Assembly: GCF_900114065.1 (NCBI RefSeq) | Contig: NZ_FORS01000008.1 | Location: 1 to 64,000, forward strand | Direction of reading: 5' to 3' | Length of the DNA stretch: 64,000 bases | DNA from: Stutzerimonas kunmingensis | GTDB lineage: Bacteria; Pseudomonadota; Gammaproteobacteria; Pseudomonadales; Pseudomonadaceae | In this document: piece by piece, positions 52,863 to 61,889 of the stretch | How positions within the stretch are numbered: position 1 is the first letter of the stretch | How the letters are laid out: each line of letters starts with the position of its first letter | The notes under the pieces: model-generated | The model's database searches: none | What the model was told of the DNA's origin: nothing | Seen by the model: the letters and a program-made list of their open reading frames with translations, nothing else | Made by a program: the position numbers and the translations under genes

Positions 52863-53572
52863 ACGCCCGCTCGCGCGCCTGCTCCGGTTTCACCCTGCTC
52901 GAACTGCTGATTGCCATCGCCCTGTTCGCGCTGCTTGGCCTCGGCACTTACCGCATGCTCGAAGCGGTGCTGCAGAGCGATGAGGCTGTGCGCGCCCAGG
53001 AGCTGCAGTTGCGCGAACTGAGCCGTGCGGTGTGGGCCTTCGAACGCGACCTGCAACAGGTGATCGGACGCCCGATACGCGATGGCTTCGGTGACGAGCG
53101 CAACGCATTTATCGGCCAGCTGGGTGGCGAGGATGGCGCGCCGGTGCTGGAGCTGACCCGTGCCGGCTGGCGCAATCCCACCGGGCTGCGTCGCGCCAAT
53201 CTACAGCGGGTGCGCTGGCGCCTGGCTGGCGACAACCTCGAGCGCGTCTACTGGGTGGTGCTGGACCGTGACCTCGACAGCGAGCCGCGCGTGCAGCGGG
53301 TACTGGAAGACGTGCAGGGCCTGCAGTTGCGCTACCTGGACGAAGAGGCGGTGTGGCACGAGGAGTGGCCGCCGTTCGATTTCGGCCGCGGCAGCCCGGA
53401 GAATGCCGCCGAGCGCCTACCGATCGCCCTGGAATTGAATATCGAGCACGCCCGCTACGGCCGTATCACCCGTCTGCTGCGCCTGCCCGACGCCGTCGAG
53501 CAGGCGACGCAGCAGGCGCTTCCCGGCGCCGAGGGCGTGCCCGAGCCGTTCGAAGGGGAGCTGCCGCAATGA
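52859..53572 (+). CDS. gspJ: Minor pseudopilin GspJ
   Basis: 237-aa minor pseudopilin. Leader G^FTLLELLIAIALFALLGLGTYRML, then LRELSRAVWAFERDLQQVIGRPIRD, characteristic of GspJ. Part of the tip complex. It overlaps gspK by 4 bp. Confidence 0.93.
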   Translation: MNARSRACSGFTLLELLIAIALFALLGLGTYRMLEAVLQSDEAVRAQELQLRELSRAVWAFERDLQQVIGRPIRDGFGDERNAFIGQLGGEDGAPVLELTRAGWRNPTGLRRANLQRVRWRLAGDNLERVYWVVLDRDLDSEPRVQRVLEDVQGLQLRYLDEEAVWHEEWPPFDFGRGSPENAAERLPIALELNIEHARYGRITRLLRLPDAVEQATQQALPGAEGVPEPFEGELPQ

Positions 53573-54558
53573 AGCACCAGCGCGGCGTGGCGCTGATCAC
53601 CGTGCTGCTGGTGGTGGCCATCGTCACCGTGGTCAGCGCGGCAATGGTGGCGCGTCAGCAGCTCAGCATTCGTGCCAGCAGCAACCAGCTGCAGGCACGC
53701 CAGGCCTGGCACTACGCGCTGGGCGGCGAAGCGCTGGCCCAAGCCATGCTCGCTCGCGATCTGCGGGCTGGCGCGACGGGTGAGACAGGCGCCAATGGTG
53801 AGGCCGCGGCCGTCGATCATCTGCTCGAGCCCTGGGCGCAGCCGCTGCCGGCGTTCGAGATCGATCAGGGCGAGATCCTCGTGCGTATCGAGGATCTCGC
53901 CGGACGCTTCAACCTCAACGACCTGCTGCGCGACCAGCAGCCCAACCCCGCCGCGGTCGAGCAGTTTCGCCGGCTGCTGCTGCGTCTGCAGATCAGCGCG
54001 CCCTATGCCGAGCGCCTGCTCGACTGGATCGACCCCGACCAGCAGCCGAGCGGTGAGCTGGGTGCCGAAGACAACGCCTATCTCGGCCTCGATACGCCCT
54101 ATCGCAGCGCCGGTCGCCGGCTCCACGACCTGTCCGAACTGCGCCTGCTGCTGGACATGCGCGAAGAGGATTTCCAGCGCCTGGCGCCCTATGTCGTCGC
54201 GTTGCCGCCCAACGTGCCGCTGAACGTCAACACGGCGAGCGCGATGGTGCTTTCCAGCCTGAGCGACAACCTCAGCCTCGGCGCGGCCGAGTCGCTGGTC
54301 GAGCTGCGCCGCGCCGCGCCGTTTCGCAACAGCGCGGCATTCCTCGCGCAGCCGGCGCTGGCCGGGACTACGCTGCAGGGCACTGCGCTGGCGGTTGGCA
54401 GTCAATTCTTCCAGGCCACCAGTGAAGTGCGCCTGGGCGACCGCCGGCTGGCGCTGGTCAGCCTGTTGCAACGTGAGCAGGACGGCAGCGTCCGCGTGCT
54501 CGCGCGAAATCTCGGTCAGCCTGCCCGGCAGACCCTCCCATCCGACGGAGAACGCTAG
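53569..54558 (+). CDS. gspK: Minor pseudopilin GspK
   Basis: 329-aa protein capping the pseudopilus tip. N-terminus G^VALITVLLVVAIVTVVSA lacks Glu5, as is normal for GspK. The globular part has EDLAGRFNLNDLL, LLDWIDPDQQPSGELGAEDNAY and NVNTASAMVLSSL. ATG 53569 overlaps the gspJ stop; open frame upstream is spurious. Confidence 0.93.
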   Translation: MKHQRGVALITVLLVVAIVTVVSAAMVARQQLSIRASSNQLQARQAWHYALGGEALAQAMLARDLRAGATGETGANGEAAAVDHLLEPWAQPLPAFEIDQGEILVRIEDLAGRFNLNDLLRDQQPNPAAVEQFRRLLLRLQISAPYAERLLDWIDPDQQPSGELGAEDNAYLGLDTPYRSAGRRLHDLSELRLLLDMREEDFQRLAPYVVALPPNVPLNVNTASAMVLSSLSDNLSLGAAESLVELRRAAPFRNSAAFLAQPALAGTTLQGTALAVGSQFFQATSEVRLGDRRLALVSLLQREQDGSVRVLARNLGQPARQTLPSDGER

Positions 54559-54561
54559 ACC

Positions 54562-55695
54562 ATGGATTGCCTGTTTCTGCCCGCCGACAGTCCGGCCCGG
54601 CTCGATGCCGAGACTCGCGTCTACTGGCTGCCAAAGGACGAACCCGGCCGCTGGCAGCCACTGGGCGAATGCGCCGCAGGCAATGGCGCGATCAGCCTGA
54701 TCCTGCCGGCGGAAGTCTGCAGCTTTTTCGCCGTCACCCTGCCGACGCGCAAGGCGCGCTGGATGCAGCAGGCGCTGGCCTACGCCGCCGAGGAACTGCT
54801 GGCGGAAAACGTCGACGATCTGCATCTGGCCCTCGGCGAAGCACTGCCGGACGGCCGCCTGCGGGTCGTAGCGATCCGCCGCCAGCTGCTGGATGACTGG
54901 CTTGGCCAGTTGCGCGAGCTGGGCCTGCTGATCGTGGCGATTCATGTCGACGCCGATCTGTTGCCGCGGGAGGGCACGCAGCTGTTGTTCATCGGTGAGC
55001 GTGGCCTGCTCGGCGGCGTCGGCGAAACGCGCTTGGCCTTCGCCACCGAGGATTGGCCGCAGCTGTCCGGCCTCTGCCCGGCGCCATGGCATGCCCAGGG
55101 CAGTGAAAGCGAGCCGCCTCTGGCGCTCGACGACTACCGGCAGGTGGACGAGCCCTATGCGTTTCTCGGTTCGCAGCGCGCGGCAGCGATCAACCTCGCC
55201 CAGGGTGACTTCGCCGTGGAGGTCGGCAACACCGGCCTCGGTTACTGGAAACCGCTGTTCGCCGTCGCCGGCCTGATCCTGCTGGTGCAGCTGGGCTTCA
55301 ACCTGAGTCAGGCCTGGTATTTCCAGCGCCAGGGCGATGCCTACGCCGAGGCCAGTCTGGCGCTGTATCGCGAGCTGTTTCCCGAGGACATCCGCATCGT
55401 CAACATGCGCGCGCAGTTCGATGAACATCTGGCCCGCGGCAGCGGTGGCCAGGCGGGCTTTCTGCGCCTGCTCGACCACGCCGCCGCGGCACTGGAGGAC
55501 GGCATTCCGGTGACCATCGGCCAGCTCGACTACAACCAGGATCGCGGCGATCTGGCGCTGCAGGTGCAGGCCATGGACTTTCCCACGCTGGAAACATTGC
55601 GCCAACGCCTGGGTGACACCGGTCAGAGCGTGCAGCTGGGCTCGGCCAGTCGAGAAGGCGATGGCGTCAGCGCGCGCGTGGTGATCGGAGGCTGA
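54562..55695 (+). CDS. gspL: Type II secretion protein GspL
   Basis: 377-aa inner-membrane protein that links GspE to GspM. Cytosolic actin-like domain (1-~230), one helix (PLFAVAGLILLVQLGFNLS, ~232-250) and a periplasmic ferredoxin-like domain. It lies 3 bp after gspK and overlaps gspM by one base (TGATG). Confidence 0.9.
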   Translation: MDCLFLPADSPARLDAETRVYWLPKDEPGRWQPLGECAAGNGAISLILPAEVCSFFAVTLPTRKARWMQQALAYAAEELLAENVDDLHLALGEALPDGRLRVVAIRRQLLDDWLGQLRELGLLIVAIHVDADLLPREGTQLLFIGERGLLGGVGETRLAFATEDWPQLSGLCPAPWHAQGSESEPPLALDDYRQVDEPYAFLGSQRAAAINLAQGDFAVEVGNTGLGYWKPLFAVAGLILLVQLGFNLSQAWYFQRQGDAYAEASLALYRELFPEDIRIVNMRAQFDEHLARGSGGQAGFLRLLDHAAAALEDGIPVTIGQLDYNQDRGDLALQVQAMDFPTLETLRQRLGDTGQSVQLGSASREGDGVSARVVIGG

Positions 55696-56210
55696 TGATG
55701 AATCTCAAGCAACAACTGGCCGTGCGCCTCGCCGATTCGCCGCTGTGGCAGCGCTGGCAGCGTCTGGCGCCCCGTGAGCGCACCTCGCTGAGCCTGCTCG
55801 GCGCCTTTCTGCTCGCCGTGCTGTTCTATCTCTGGCTGTGGCTGCCGGCGCAACGCCAGGCCGCCGACGCTCGCGAGTATTACCAGGCGCAGCGCGAACT
55901 GCATGCCTACATGGAGCAGAACACCGATCTGGCGCGCCAGATGGAGCGCAGCAACCAGGTCGAGCTGGCGCCGGAGCAGCTGCAGGGGGTGATCACCGAA
56001 AGCGCGCAGCAGGGCAACCTGCGAATCGAGAGCTTCGACAATGGCAGCGACGGCAGCGTGCAGGTGAGCCTGCCGGGGGCATCGTACGCGTTGCTGTTGC
56101 GCTGGTTCGATACCCTGCAGGGGCAGGGCGTGAGCATTGCTGACGTCAGCCTGGAGCGCGCCGGTGAAGGGCTGGTGAATGCGCGGGTGAGCTTTCGCGC
56201 GGGGAGTTGA
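55695..56210 (+). CDS. gspM: Type II secretion protein GspM
   Basis: 171-aa bitopic protein. A short cytosolic tail, one helix (LSLLGAFLLAVLFYLWLWLPAQRQ, ~33-55) and a periplasmic ferredoxin-like domain (GVITESAQQGNLRIESFDNGSDGSVQVSLPG). Partner of GspL. It is the last gene of the operon; no gspN, gspC or gspD follow. Confidence 0.9.
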   Translation: MMNLKQQLAVRLADSPLWQRWQRLAPRERTSLSLLGAFLLAVLFYLWLWLPAQRQAADAREYYQAQRELHAYMEQNTDLARQMERSNQVELAPEQLQGVITESAQQGNLRIESFDNGSDGSVQVSLPGASYALLLRWFDTLQGQGVSIADVSLERAGEGLVNARVSFRAGS

Positions 56211-56226
56211 TGGCGCCCTGATCCAT

Positions 56227-56257
56227 CGCCGGGCCTGTGCGAGGCACAGACCCGGCG
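56227..56257. terminator. Hairpin between gspM and the HDOD gene
   Basis: CGCCGGGCCTGTGC GAG GCACAGACCCGGCG: a 14-bp stem with one mismatch between convergent genes, without a T run. It probably ends transcription from one or both sides. Confidence 0.55.
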
Positions 56258-56267
56258 GCGCGGGCTT

Positions 56268-57671
56268 TCAGTGTGGCGAGTTGAACTGTATCGCCAGGGC
56301 GCGCAAGGCGGCTTCAGCGGCGAGTACCTTGGCAATCGCGTCGTTGGCCTTCTCGCGGGTGATACCCAGGCGATCGAACAGCTGCTGCGGCACCTCGGTA
56401 TCCGGCCCGCTGCCGATGCCACGGTTGCGCAGCATGCGTACCGCCAGGCAGACCAGGTTCGGATAGGCCGCATCTTCGCCGTCATAGCCGGGGTCGTTCT
56501 GGAAACGCAAGGCGGCCGCCAGTTCCTCGGGCATGCCCCACAGACGCATCAGCCAGGCACCGATCTGCTCGCGGGTGATACCCAGCAGATGCTGCTCGAC
56601 GTGACTGTGCGACAGGTGCGGGTTGGCTTCCAGGTGCCGGCAGATCAGCGAAAAATGCGGTGGAAAGACGTGCGCCAGTACCAGATAGCCGAAGTTGTGC
56701 AGCAGTCCGGCAAGGTAGCTCAGGCCGGGTTCCGGGCGCTGTTCGCGGGGAATCGCACGGGTCAGCCCCTCGATGACCGCGGCTGTATAGATCGCCTGTT
56801 GCCAGTAGGGCGTGGCGTCCTGCGGCTTGTCGTCCGGCAGGCTGATGGTCTTGCCCAGCGCTAGACCAAGGGCCAGGTTGATCACCAGGTCGAAGCCGAG
56901 CACGCGGACGATGGCGTCTTCCACCGAGCGGATGCGCCCGGGAGCGGCGTAGTAGGGCGAGGCCGCCCAGCTGATAACCTGCGCCGCCAATGCCGGGTCG
57001 GTTTCCACCACGCCGGTGATGTCGTCGACCGTGGCGTCGGGGTTGACCCGCAGCTTGATGATTTTCTGCGCCGTATGCGGCAGCGGCGGAATCTCGATGG
57101 TTTCTTCCAGACGCTTCTGGATGCGTCGCGCGGTGAAACTCTGCACCGCCTGACTGATCTCGGCGCGGTCGTCGTCCGGGCGGTCCAGGTTCGGCCGGAT
57201 GCTGCTCAGCGGTACGGCGAAACTACCGGCCGTGGCCTTGCTCAGCAGACGCTTGAAGTCGCCACTGCTGACCTCCACCAGCAGGCCAGGCTGGCCGGAT
57301 TCAACCAGTAGCCGTGGCTGCTGCATCAGGCACTCTTCGTACAGGCAGGGCGAGCTGGTCAGTGGCGGCAGGCCGGGCAGGCGGCTCAACTCGTGCTTGG
57401 CGAGCATGCGCGCCAGCCGCTCCGGCTTGACCGCGGCCAGCTCGCGGCCGGTGAGTTCGGCCAGGCGTGCAAGGTCGAGCAGATGATCCTGAGGGAAGAG
57501 CACCAGCATCGCGCCGATGCTGTCGTCCAGCAGCACCGCCTGCACCCGCTGCGCAGCGGGAATGTTGGGGCGATCGCGCTGGATCTGGTAACTCACACCG
57601 AGGTCTTTCAACAGCTTGGTGATCAGGAGGGGCAGTTCGGAGCAGCTTTCGGTGTCGACAGCAGAATTCAT
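56268..57671 (-). CDS. YbaK-like / HDOD domain signalling protein
   Basis: 467-aa cytosolic protein. N-terminal YbaK/prolyl-tRNA-editing-like domain (~1-155; LLKDLGVSYQIQRD...AVLLDDSIGAMLVLFP...GLPPLTSSPCLYEE), then an HDOD domain (~190-420; IPPLPHTAQKIIKLRVNPDATVDDITGVVETDPALAAQVISWAASPYY and YLAGLLHNFGYLVLAHVFP). ATG 57671 is preferred; an ATG at 57722 is in frame. The same gene follows recG in Pseudomonas. The role is not established; a regulatory function is likely. Confidence 0.85.
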   Translation of the reverse strand: MNSAVDTESCSELPLLITKLLKDLGVSYQIQRDRPNIPAAQRVQAVLLDDSIGAMLVLFPQDHLLDLARLAELTGRELAAVKPERLARMLAKHELSRLPGLPPLTSSPCLYEECLMQQPRLLVESGQPGLLVEVSSGDFKRLLSKATAGSFAVPLSSIRPNLDRPDDDRAEISQAVQSFTARRIQKRLEETIEIPPLPHTAQKIIKLRVNPDATVDDITGVVETDPALAAQVISWAASPYYAAPGRIRSVEDAIVRVLGFDLVINLALGLALGKTISLPDDKPQDATPYWQQAIYTAAVIEGLTRAIPREQRPEPGLSYLAGLLHNFGYLVLAHVFPPHFSLICRHLEANPHLSHSHVEQHLLGITREQIGAWLMRLWGMPEELAAALRFQNDPGYDGEDAAYPNLVCLAVRMLRNRGIGSGPDTEVPQQLFDRLGITREKANDAIAKVLAAEAALRALAIQFNSPH

Positions 57672-57746
57672 GAGCGGACCCGTTGTAGTGACCTGCCGGA
57701 GTATAGCGAAGCCGTCAGCCACGGATGATGTGGCGACGGATGGTTG

Positions 57747-59819
57747 TCATACCTGGCCGTATTCCTGGCCATGACGCAGCCAACGCTCGAGCAGCGGGCT
57801 GACGTGCTGCGGCCAGCACGCCAGCAATTCCTGGGCGGCATCGCGCACCGCCGGGAGCAGCTCGGCATCGCGCATCAGATCGGCGACCTTGAACTGCAAG
57901 AGGCCGGTCTGTCGGGTGCCGAGCATCTCGCCGGGGCCGCGCAGTTCCAGGTCTTTCTCGGCGATCAGGAAGCCGTCACAGGTCTCGCGCATGATCGCCA
58001 GCCGTTCGCGGCCGAGCTGCGACAGCGGCGGATGGTACAGCAGCACGCAATGACTTGCCGCACTGCCACGGCCGACCCGCCCGCGCAGCTGGTGCAGCTG
58101 GGCCAGGCCCAGGCGCTCCGGGTTTTCGATGATCATCAGGCTGGCGTTGGGCACGTCGACGCCCACTTCGATGACGGTGGTGGCGACCAGCAGTTGCAGC
58201 TCGCCACGCTTGAACTGCTCCATCACCGCGGCTTTCTCGGCCGGTTTCATGCGCCCGTGGATCAGCCCGACGCGCAGCCCGACCAGCGCCGCCGAGAGGT
58301 CTTCGAAGGTGGTTTCCGCAGCTTGGCAGGTCAGCTCCTCGGATTCCTCGATCAGGGTGCACACCCAGTACGCCTGGCGCCCCTCGTTGCAGGCGATGCG
58401 CACCCGCTCGATCACCTCCAGGCGCCGGCTATCGGCGATTACCAGGGTGTTCACCGGCGTACGCCCTGGCGGCAGTTCGTCGAGGATCGAGGTATCGAGA
58501 TCGGCGTAGGCACTCATCGCCAGGGTGCGAGGGATTGGCGTGGCGGTCATGATCAGCTGGTGCGGGCAGAGTCGACCGTCGATGCCTTTCTGGCGCAGGG
58601 CCAGGCGCTGCTGCACGCCGAAGCGGTGCTGCTCGTCGATGATCACCAGCGCCAGGCGCCTGAAGACCACCTCGTCCTGAAACAGCGCGTGAGTGCCGAC
58701 CACCATCGGGCAGCCGCCGGCGATCTGCTCCAGCGCGGCGGCGCGGGCCTTGCCCTTGAGCTTGCCGGCCAGCCAGGCGACCTCGATGCCGAGCGGTTCG
58801 AGCCACTTGCTGAAGTTGAGAAAGTGCTGCTCGGCGAGGATCTCGGTCGGCGCCATCAGCGCCACCTGGTAGCCGGCTTCCAGCGCCTGCAGGGCGGCGA
58901 GGGCGGCGACCACCGTCTTGCCGGCGCCAACATCACCCTGCACCAGACGCAGCATGGGCTCGTCCTGGGCCAGGTCATAGGCGATCTCGGCACCGACACG
59001 CTGCTGCGCGCCGGTGGGCGCGAAACCGAGGTTGGCGAGAAAGCGCTGCGGCAGCTTCTGCGCCGGCGGCAGCGCCGGCGCCTGCTGCGCGCGAACACGC
59101 TCGCGCAGGCGCTGCAGTGACAGCTGATGGGTCAGCAGTTCCTCGAAGGCCAGGCGGTGCTGGGCCCAGTGCCGGCCTTCGGCGAGTTCTTCCAGATTGG
59201 CGTCGGCTGGTGGCCGGTGCAGATAGCGCAACGCCTGATCCAGCGGGCCGAGCCGATAATCACGGGCCAGTTCGGCGGGCAGCCAGTCCGGCAGGCTGTG
59301 CGGGCCGAGCCGCGCCAGCGCCTGCTCGCTGAGGTTGCGCAGGCGCTGCTGGGTCAGGCCTTCGGTGGTCGGGTAAATCGGCGTCAGGGTCTGTTCCACC
59401 GGTGCCGGCTCGCTGGTCAGTGCGCGGTATTCCGGGTGGTAGATCTCCAGCCCCGAGGCACCGGGACGCGCCTCGCCGTAGCAGCGCAGCTGGGTGCCGC
59501 GCTTCATGGCTTCCTTCTGCGCCTGGCTGAAATGGTAGAAGCGCAGGCTCAGGGTGCCGCTGCCGTCCTGCAGGCGCACCAGCAGGCTGCGGCGGCGACC
59601 CATGACGATATCGGCACCGGACACCACGCCTTCGATCACCGCGTCCTGCCCCGGGCGCAACGCGCCAATGGGCACCACGCGGGTGCGGTCCTGGTAGCGC
59701 AGCGGCAGGTGGAAGAGCACGTCCTGCAGGGTTTCCAGGCCGACCCTGGCGAGCTTTTCGGCCAGCGCGGCGCCGACGCCCTTGAGTGCGGTGACCGGAA
59801 CGGTCGCCAGTTCGCTCAT
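57747..59819 (-). CDS. recG: ATP-dependent DNA helicase RecG
   Basis: 690-aa branch-migration helicase that remodels stalled forks and R-loops. N-terminal wedge/OB domain (GALRPGQDAVIEGVVSGADI), helicase motifs RLVQGDVGAGKTVVA (Walker A), IIDEQHRFG (DEQH box), TATPIPRTLA, and QLRGRVGRG (motif VI). Length close to E. coli RecG (693). It lies 4 bp after oxyR and upstream of the HDOD gene in one operon. Confidence 0.96.
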   Translation of the reverse strand: MSELATVPVTALKGVGAALAEKLARVGLETLQDVLFHLPLRYQDRTRVVPIGALRPGQDAVIEGVVSGADIVMGRRRSLLVRLQDGSGTLSLRFYHFSQAQKEAMKRGTQLRCYGEARPGASGLEIYHPEYRALTSEPAPVEQTLTPIYPTTEGLTQQRLRNLSEQALARLGPHSLPDWLPAELARDYRLGPLDQALRYLHRPPADANLEELAEGRHWAQHRLAFEELLTHQLSLQRLRERVRAQQAPALPPAQKLPQRFLANLGFAPTGAQQRVGAEIAYDLAQDEPMLRLVQGDVGAGKTVVAALAALQALEAGYQVALMAPTEILAEQHFLNFSKWLEPLGIEVAWLAGKLKGKARAAALEQIAGGCPMVVGTHALFQDEVVFRRLALVIIDEQHRFGVQQRLALRQKGIDGRLCPHQLIMTATPIPRTLAMSAYADLDTSILDELPPGRTPVNTLVIADSRRLEVIERVRIACNEGRQAYWVCTLIEESEELTCQAAETTFEDLSAALVGLRVGLIHGRMKPAEKAAVMEQFKRGELQLLVATTVIEVGVDVPNASLMIIENPERLGLAQLHQLRGRVGRGSAASHCVLLYHPPLSQLGRERLAIMRETCDGFLIAEKDLELRGPGEMLGTRQTGLLQFKVADLMRDAELLPAVRDAAQELLACWPQHVSPLLERWLRHGQEYGQV

Positions 59820-59823
59820 GGCC

Positions 59824-60744
59824 TCAGGCTTTCGCCGACGGCGGCTTGCCTACCGAACACAGGCGGATCGAGTCGGCGAGGATCTCGATGGCCTTGGGCC
59901 GCGGAAAGCTGGCGCGCCAGGCGATCGCCACGGTGCGGAACGGCACCGGCGGCGTCAGCGGGCGGGTCTCCAGCACACCGGCGGAGTAGTGGTGGCTCTC
60001 CACCGCCGACAGCGGCAGGATCGACACGCCGAGGCCCGAGGCGACCATGTGGCGGATGGTTTCCAGCGAGCTGGATTCCACCGTGGTGTGGCTCGGCGCC
60101 TCGCCCTTGCGGGTGGTCGGACAGGCTTCGAGCACCTGATCGCGGAAGCAGTGGCCTTCACCGAGCAGCAGCAGGCTCTTGTCGTTGAGCATCTCGGCGT
60201 CGATGGTTTCCTTTGCCGTCCACGGATGGTCGGCCGGCATCAGTACGTAGAACGGCTCGTCGTAGAGCGGCTTGGTCAGCACGTCGGCTTCCTGGAACGG
60301 CAGCGCGACGATGATCGCGTCCAGTTCGCCGGTGCGCAGCTTGTCGCGCAGGATGTGGGTGAAGTTCTCTTCGATGTACAGCGGCATGTCCGGCGCCACA
60401 CGATGCAGCTGCGGAATCAGGTGCGGGAACATGTAAGGGCCGACGGTGTAGATGGCGCCGACCTTCAGCGGTGCGGCCAGCTGATTCTTGCCGACCTGGG
60501 CCAGCTCGCGAATGCTCTGTGCCTGCTCCAGCACCTTCTGCGCCTGGGTGACGATGCCTTCGCCGACGGGCGTGAGGCGCACCGCGCTCTTGGTGCGCTC
60601 GAAGATCAGCACACCGAGCTCGTCCTCGAGCTTCTTCACGCCGACCGAGAGGGTCGGCTGGCTCACGTGGCAACGCTCGGCGGCACGGCCGAAGTGCTGT
60701 TCCTGGGCGAGGGTCACGATGTAGCGCAATTCGGTCAGAGTCAT
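59824..60744 (-). CDS. oxyR: Hydrogen peroxide-sensing regulator OxyR
   Basis: 306-aa LysR-type regulator. N-terminal HTH (TELRYIVTLAQEQHFGRAAERCHVSQPTLSVGVKKLEDELG); the redox pair is in GEGHCFRDQVLEAC, two cysteines nine residues apart like E. coli C199 and C208. It activates catalase and peroxidase genes on oxidation. ATG 60744 (MTLTELRY) is the conserved start, though an ATG three codons upstream is in frame. First gene of oxyR-recG. Confidence 0.96.
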   Translation of the reverse strand: MTLTELRYIVTLAQEQHFGRAAERCHVSQPTLSVGVKKLEDELGVLIFERTKSAVRLTPVGEGIVTQAQKVLEQAQSIRELAQVGKNQLAAPLKVGAIYTVGPYMFPHLIPQLHRVAPDMPLYIEENFTHILRDKLRTGELDAIIVALPFQEADVLTKPLYDEPFYVLMPADHPWTAKETIDAEMLNDKSLLLLGEGHCFRDQVLEACPTTRKGEAPSHTTVESSSLETIRHMVASGLGVSILPLSAVESHHYSAGVLETRPLTPPVPFRTVAIAWRASFPRPKAIEILADSIRLCSVGKPPSAKA

Positions 60745-60880
60745 AGTCAGCATCCATCAATGTGCCGGCAAGCATAGCCTTTTGCGCAGCGCAGAACCAA
60801 CCGGTCGGCCAGGCTTCGAAAGTCGGTACACTCCAGTTTCGTGCGGCCCGCGCGGCGGGTTACAACTGAGGGAGCAGAAC

Positions 60881-61741
60881 ATGGGCAAGCGCCTAAGCGT
60901 ATTGATCGCAGGCTGTGGCGACCTTGGCAGTCGTCTCGGTCTGCAACTGAGTCGGGACGGCTGGACGGTGTATGGCCTGCGGCGCAACGCCGCCCAGCTG
61001 GCAGTGCCGATCCTGCCGGTCAACGGCGACCTTTCCGAGCCGACCTGTCCGCGCTGCTGGCCCAACGGCTCGCTGGACTATCTGGTCTATGCGGCATCCG
61101 CCACCGAACATGACGAAGCCGGCTATCGCCAGGCCTATGTCGAAGGCCTGCGCAATGTGCTCGGTTGGTTACAGCAGCGCGGCCAGCGCCCTCGGCGGCT
61201 GCTGTTCGTTTCCAGCACCGGTGTGTATGCCCAGCGCGACGGCGAGTGGATCGACGAGGACTCGGCCACCGAGCCCGGCGGCTTCACCGGTCGGGTGATG
61301 CTCGAGGCCGAACAGCTGGCGCTCGACAGCGCCCTGCCGGTAACGCGGGTGCGTCTGGGTGGGCTGTACGACCCGAAGCGCCCCTGGCTGCAGAATCAGG
61401 TGCGCGCCGGTTTGCGTGTCGAGCGCGATCCGCCGCAGTACAGCAACCGCATCCATCGCGACGACGCCGCCGGGCTGCTGGCGTTTCTGCTGCAGAGCGA
61501 CGCCAGTGGTGCTGCCCTGGAAGATTGCTATCTGGGCGTCGACGATGACCCGGCACCGTTGCACGAGGTGGTCGACTGGCTGCGCGAACGCCTGGGCGTC
61601 ACCCACTGGGCCGAGCAGAGCATGACCCGCCGCGCCGGCAGCAAGCGCTGCAGCAATGCCCGCGCCCGTGCGCTGGGCTGGAAACCCAGGTACCCCAGCT
61701 ATCGCGACGGTTACGCTTCGCTGGATCGCAATCGGCATTAG
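60881..61741 (+). CDS. NAD-dependent epimerase/dehydratase-like protein (YeeZ type)
   Basis: 286-aa extended short-chain dehydrogenase. Rossmann motif VLIAGCGDLGSRLG near residue 8, and FVSSTGVYAQRDGEWIDE in the middle. It resembles SDR proteins such as E. coli YeeZ; the usual YxxxK is not obvious, so catalysis is uncertain. GAGGGAG precedes ATG 60881. Divergent from oxyR (136 bp). Confidence 0.8.
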   Translation: MGKRLSVLIAGCGDLGSRLGLQLSRDGWTVYGLRRNAAQLAVPILPVNGDLSEPTCPRCWPNGSLDYLVYAASATEHDEAGYRQAYVEGLRNVLGWLQQRGQRPRRLLFVSSTGVYAQRDGEWIDEDSATEPGGFTGRVMLEAEQLALDSALPVTRVRLGGLYDPKRPWLQNQVRAGLRVERDPPQYSNRIHRDDAAGLLAFLLQSDASGAALEDCYLGVDDDPAPLHEVVDWLRERLGVTHWAEQSMTRRAGSKRCSNARARALGWKPRYPSYRDGYASLDRNRH

Positions 61742-61889
61742 TGCAGCCCGTCGGTAATCGGGCAACTCTGGTGCGGCGCTGCTTACTAAAACCCTGACAG
61801 CACGCCGCACCGTGACAGAGGAGCAACAGCGAGGCAGCAAAGGAGAATCACCGAGACGGCGTTTCCGAAACCCGACCAGGAGATTGTCC

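Noticed and set aside
53353-53568. N-terminal extension of gspK by 72 codons
   Set aside because: The extension overlaps gspJ in another frame and would bury the prepilin-type leader; ATG 53569 gives the standard GspK N-terminus.
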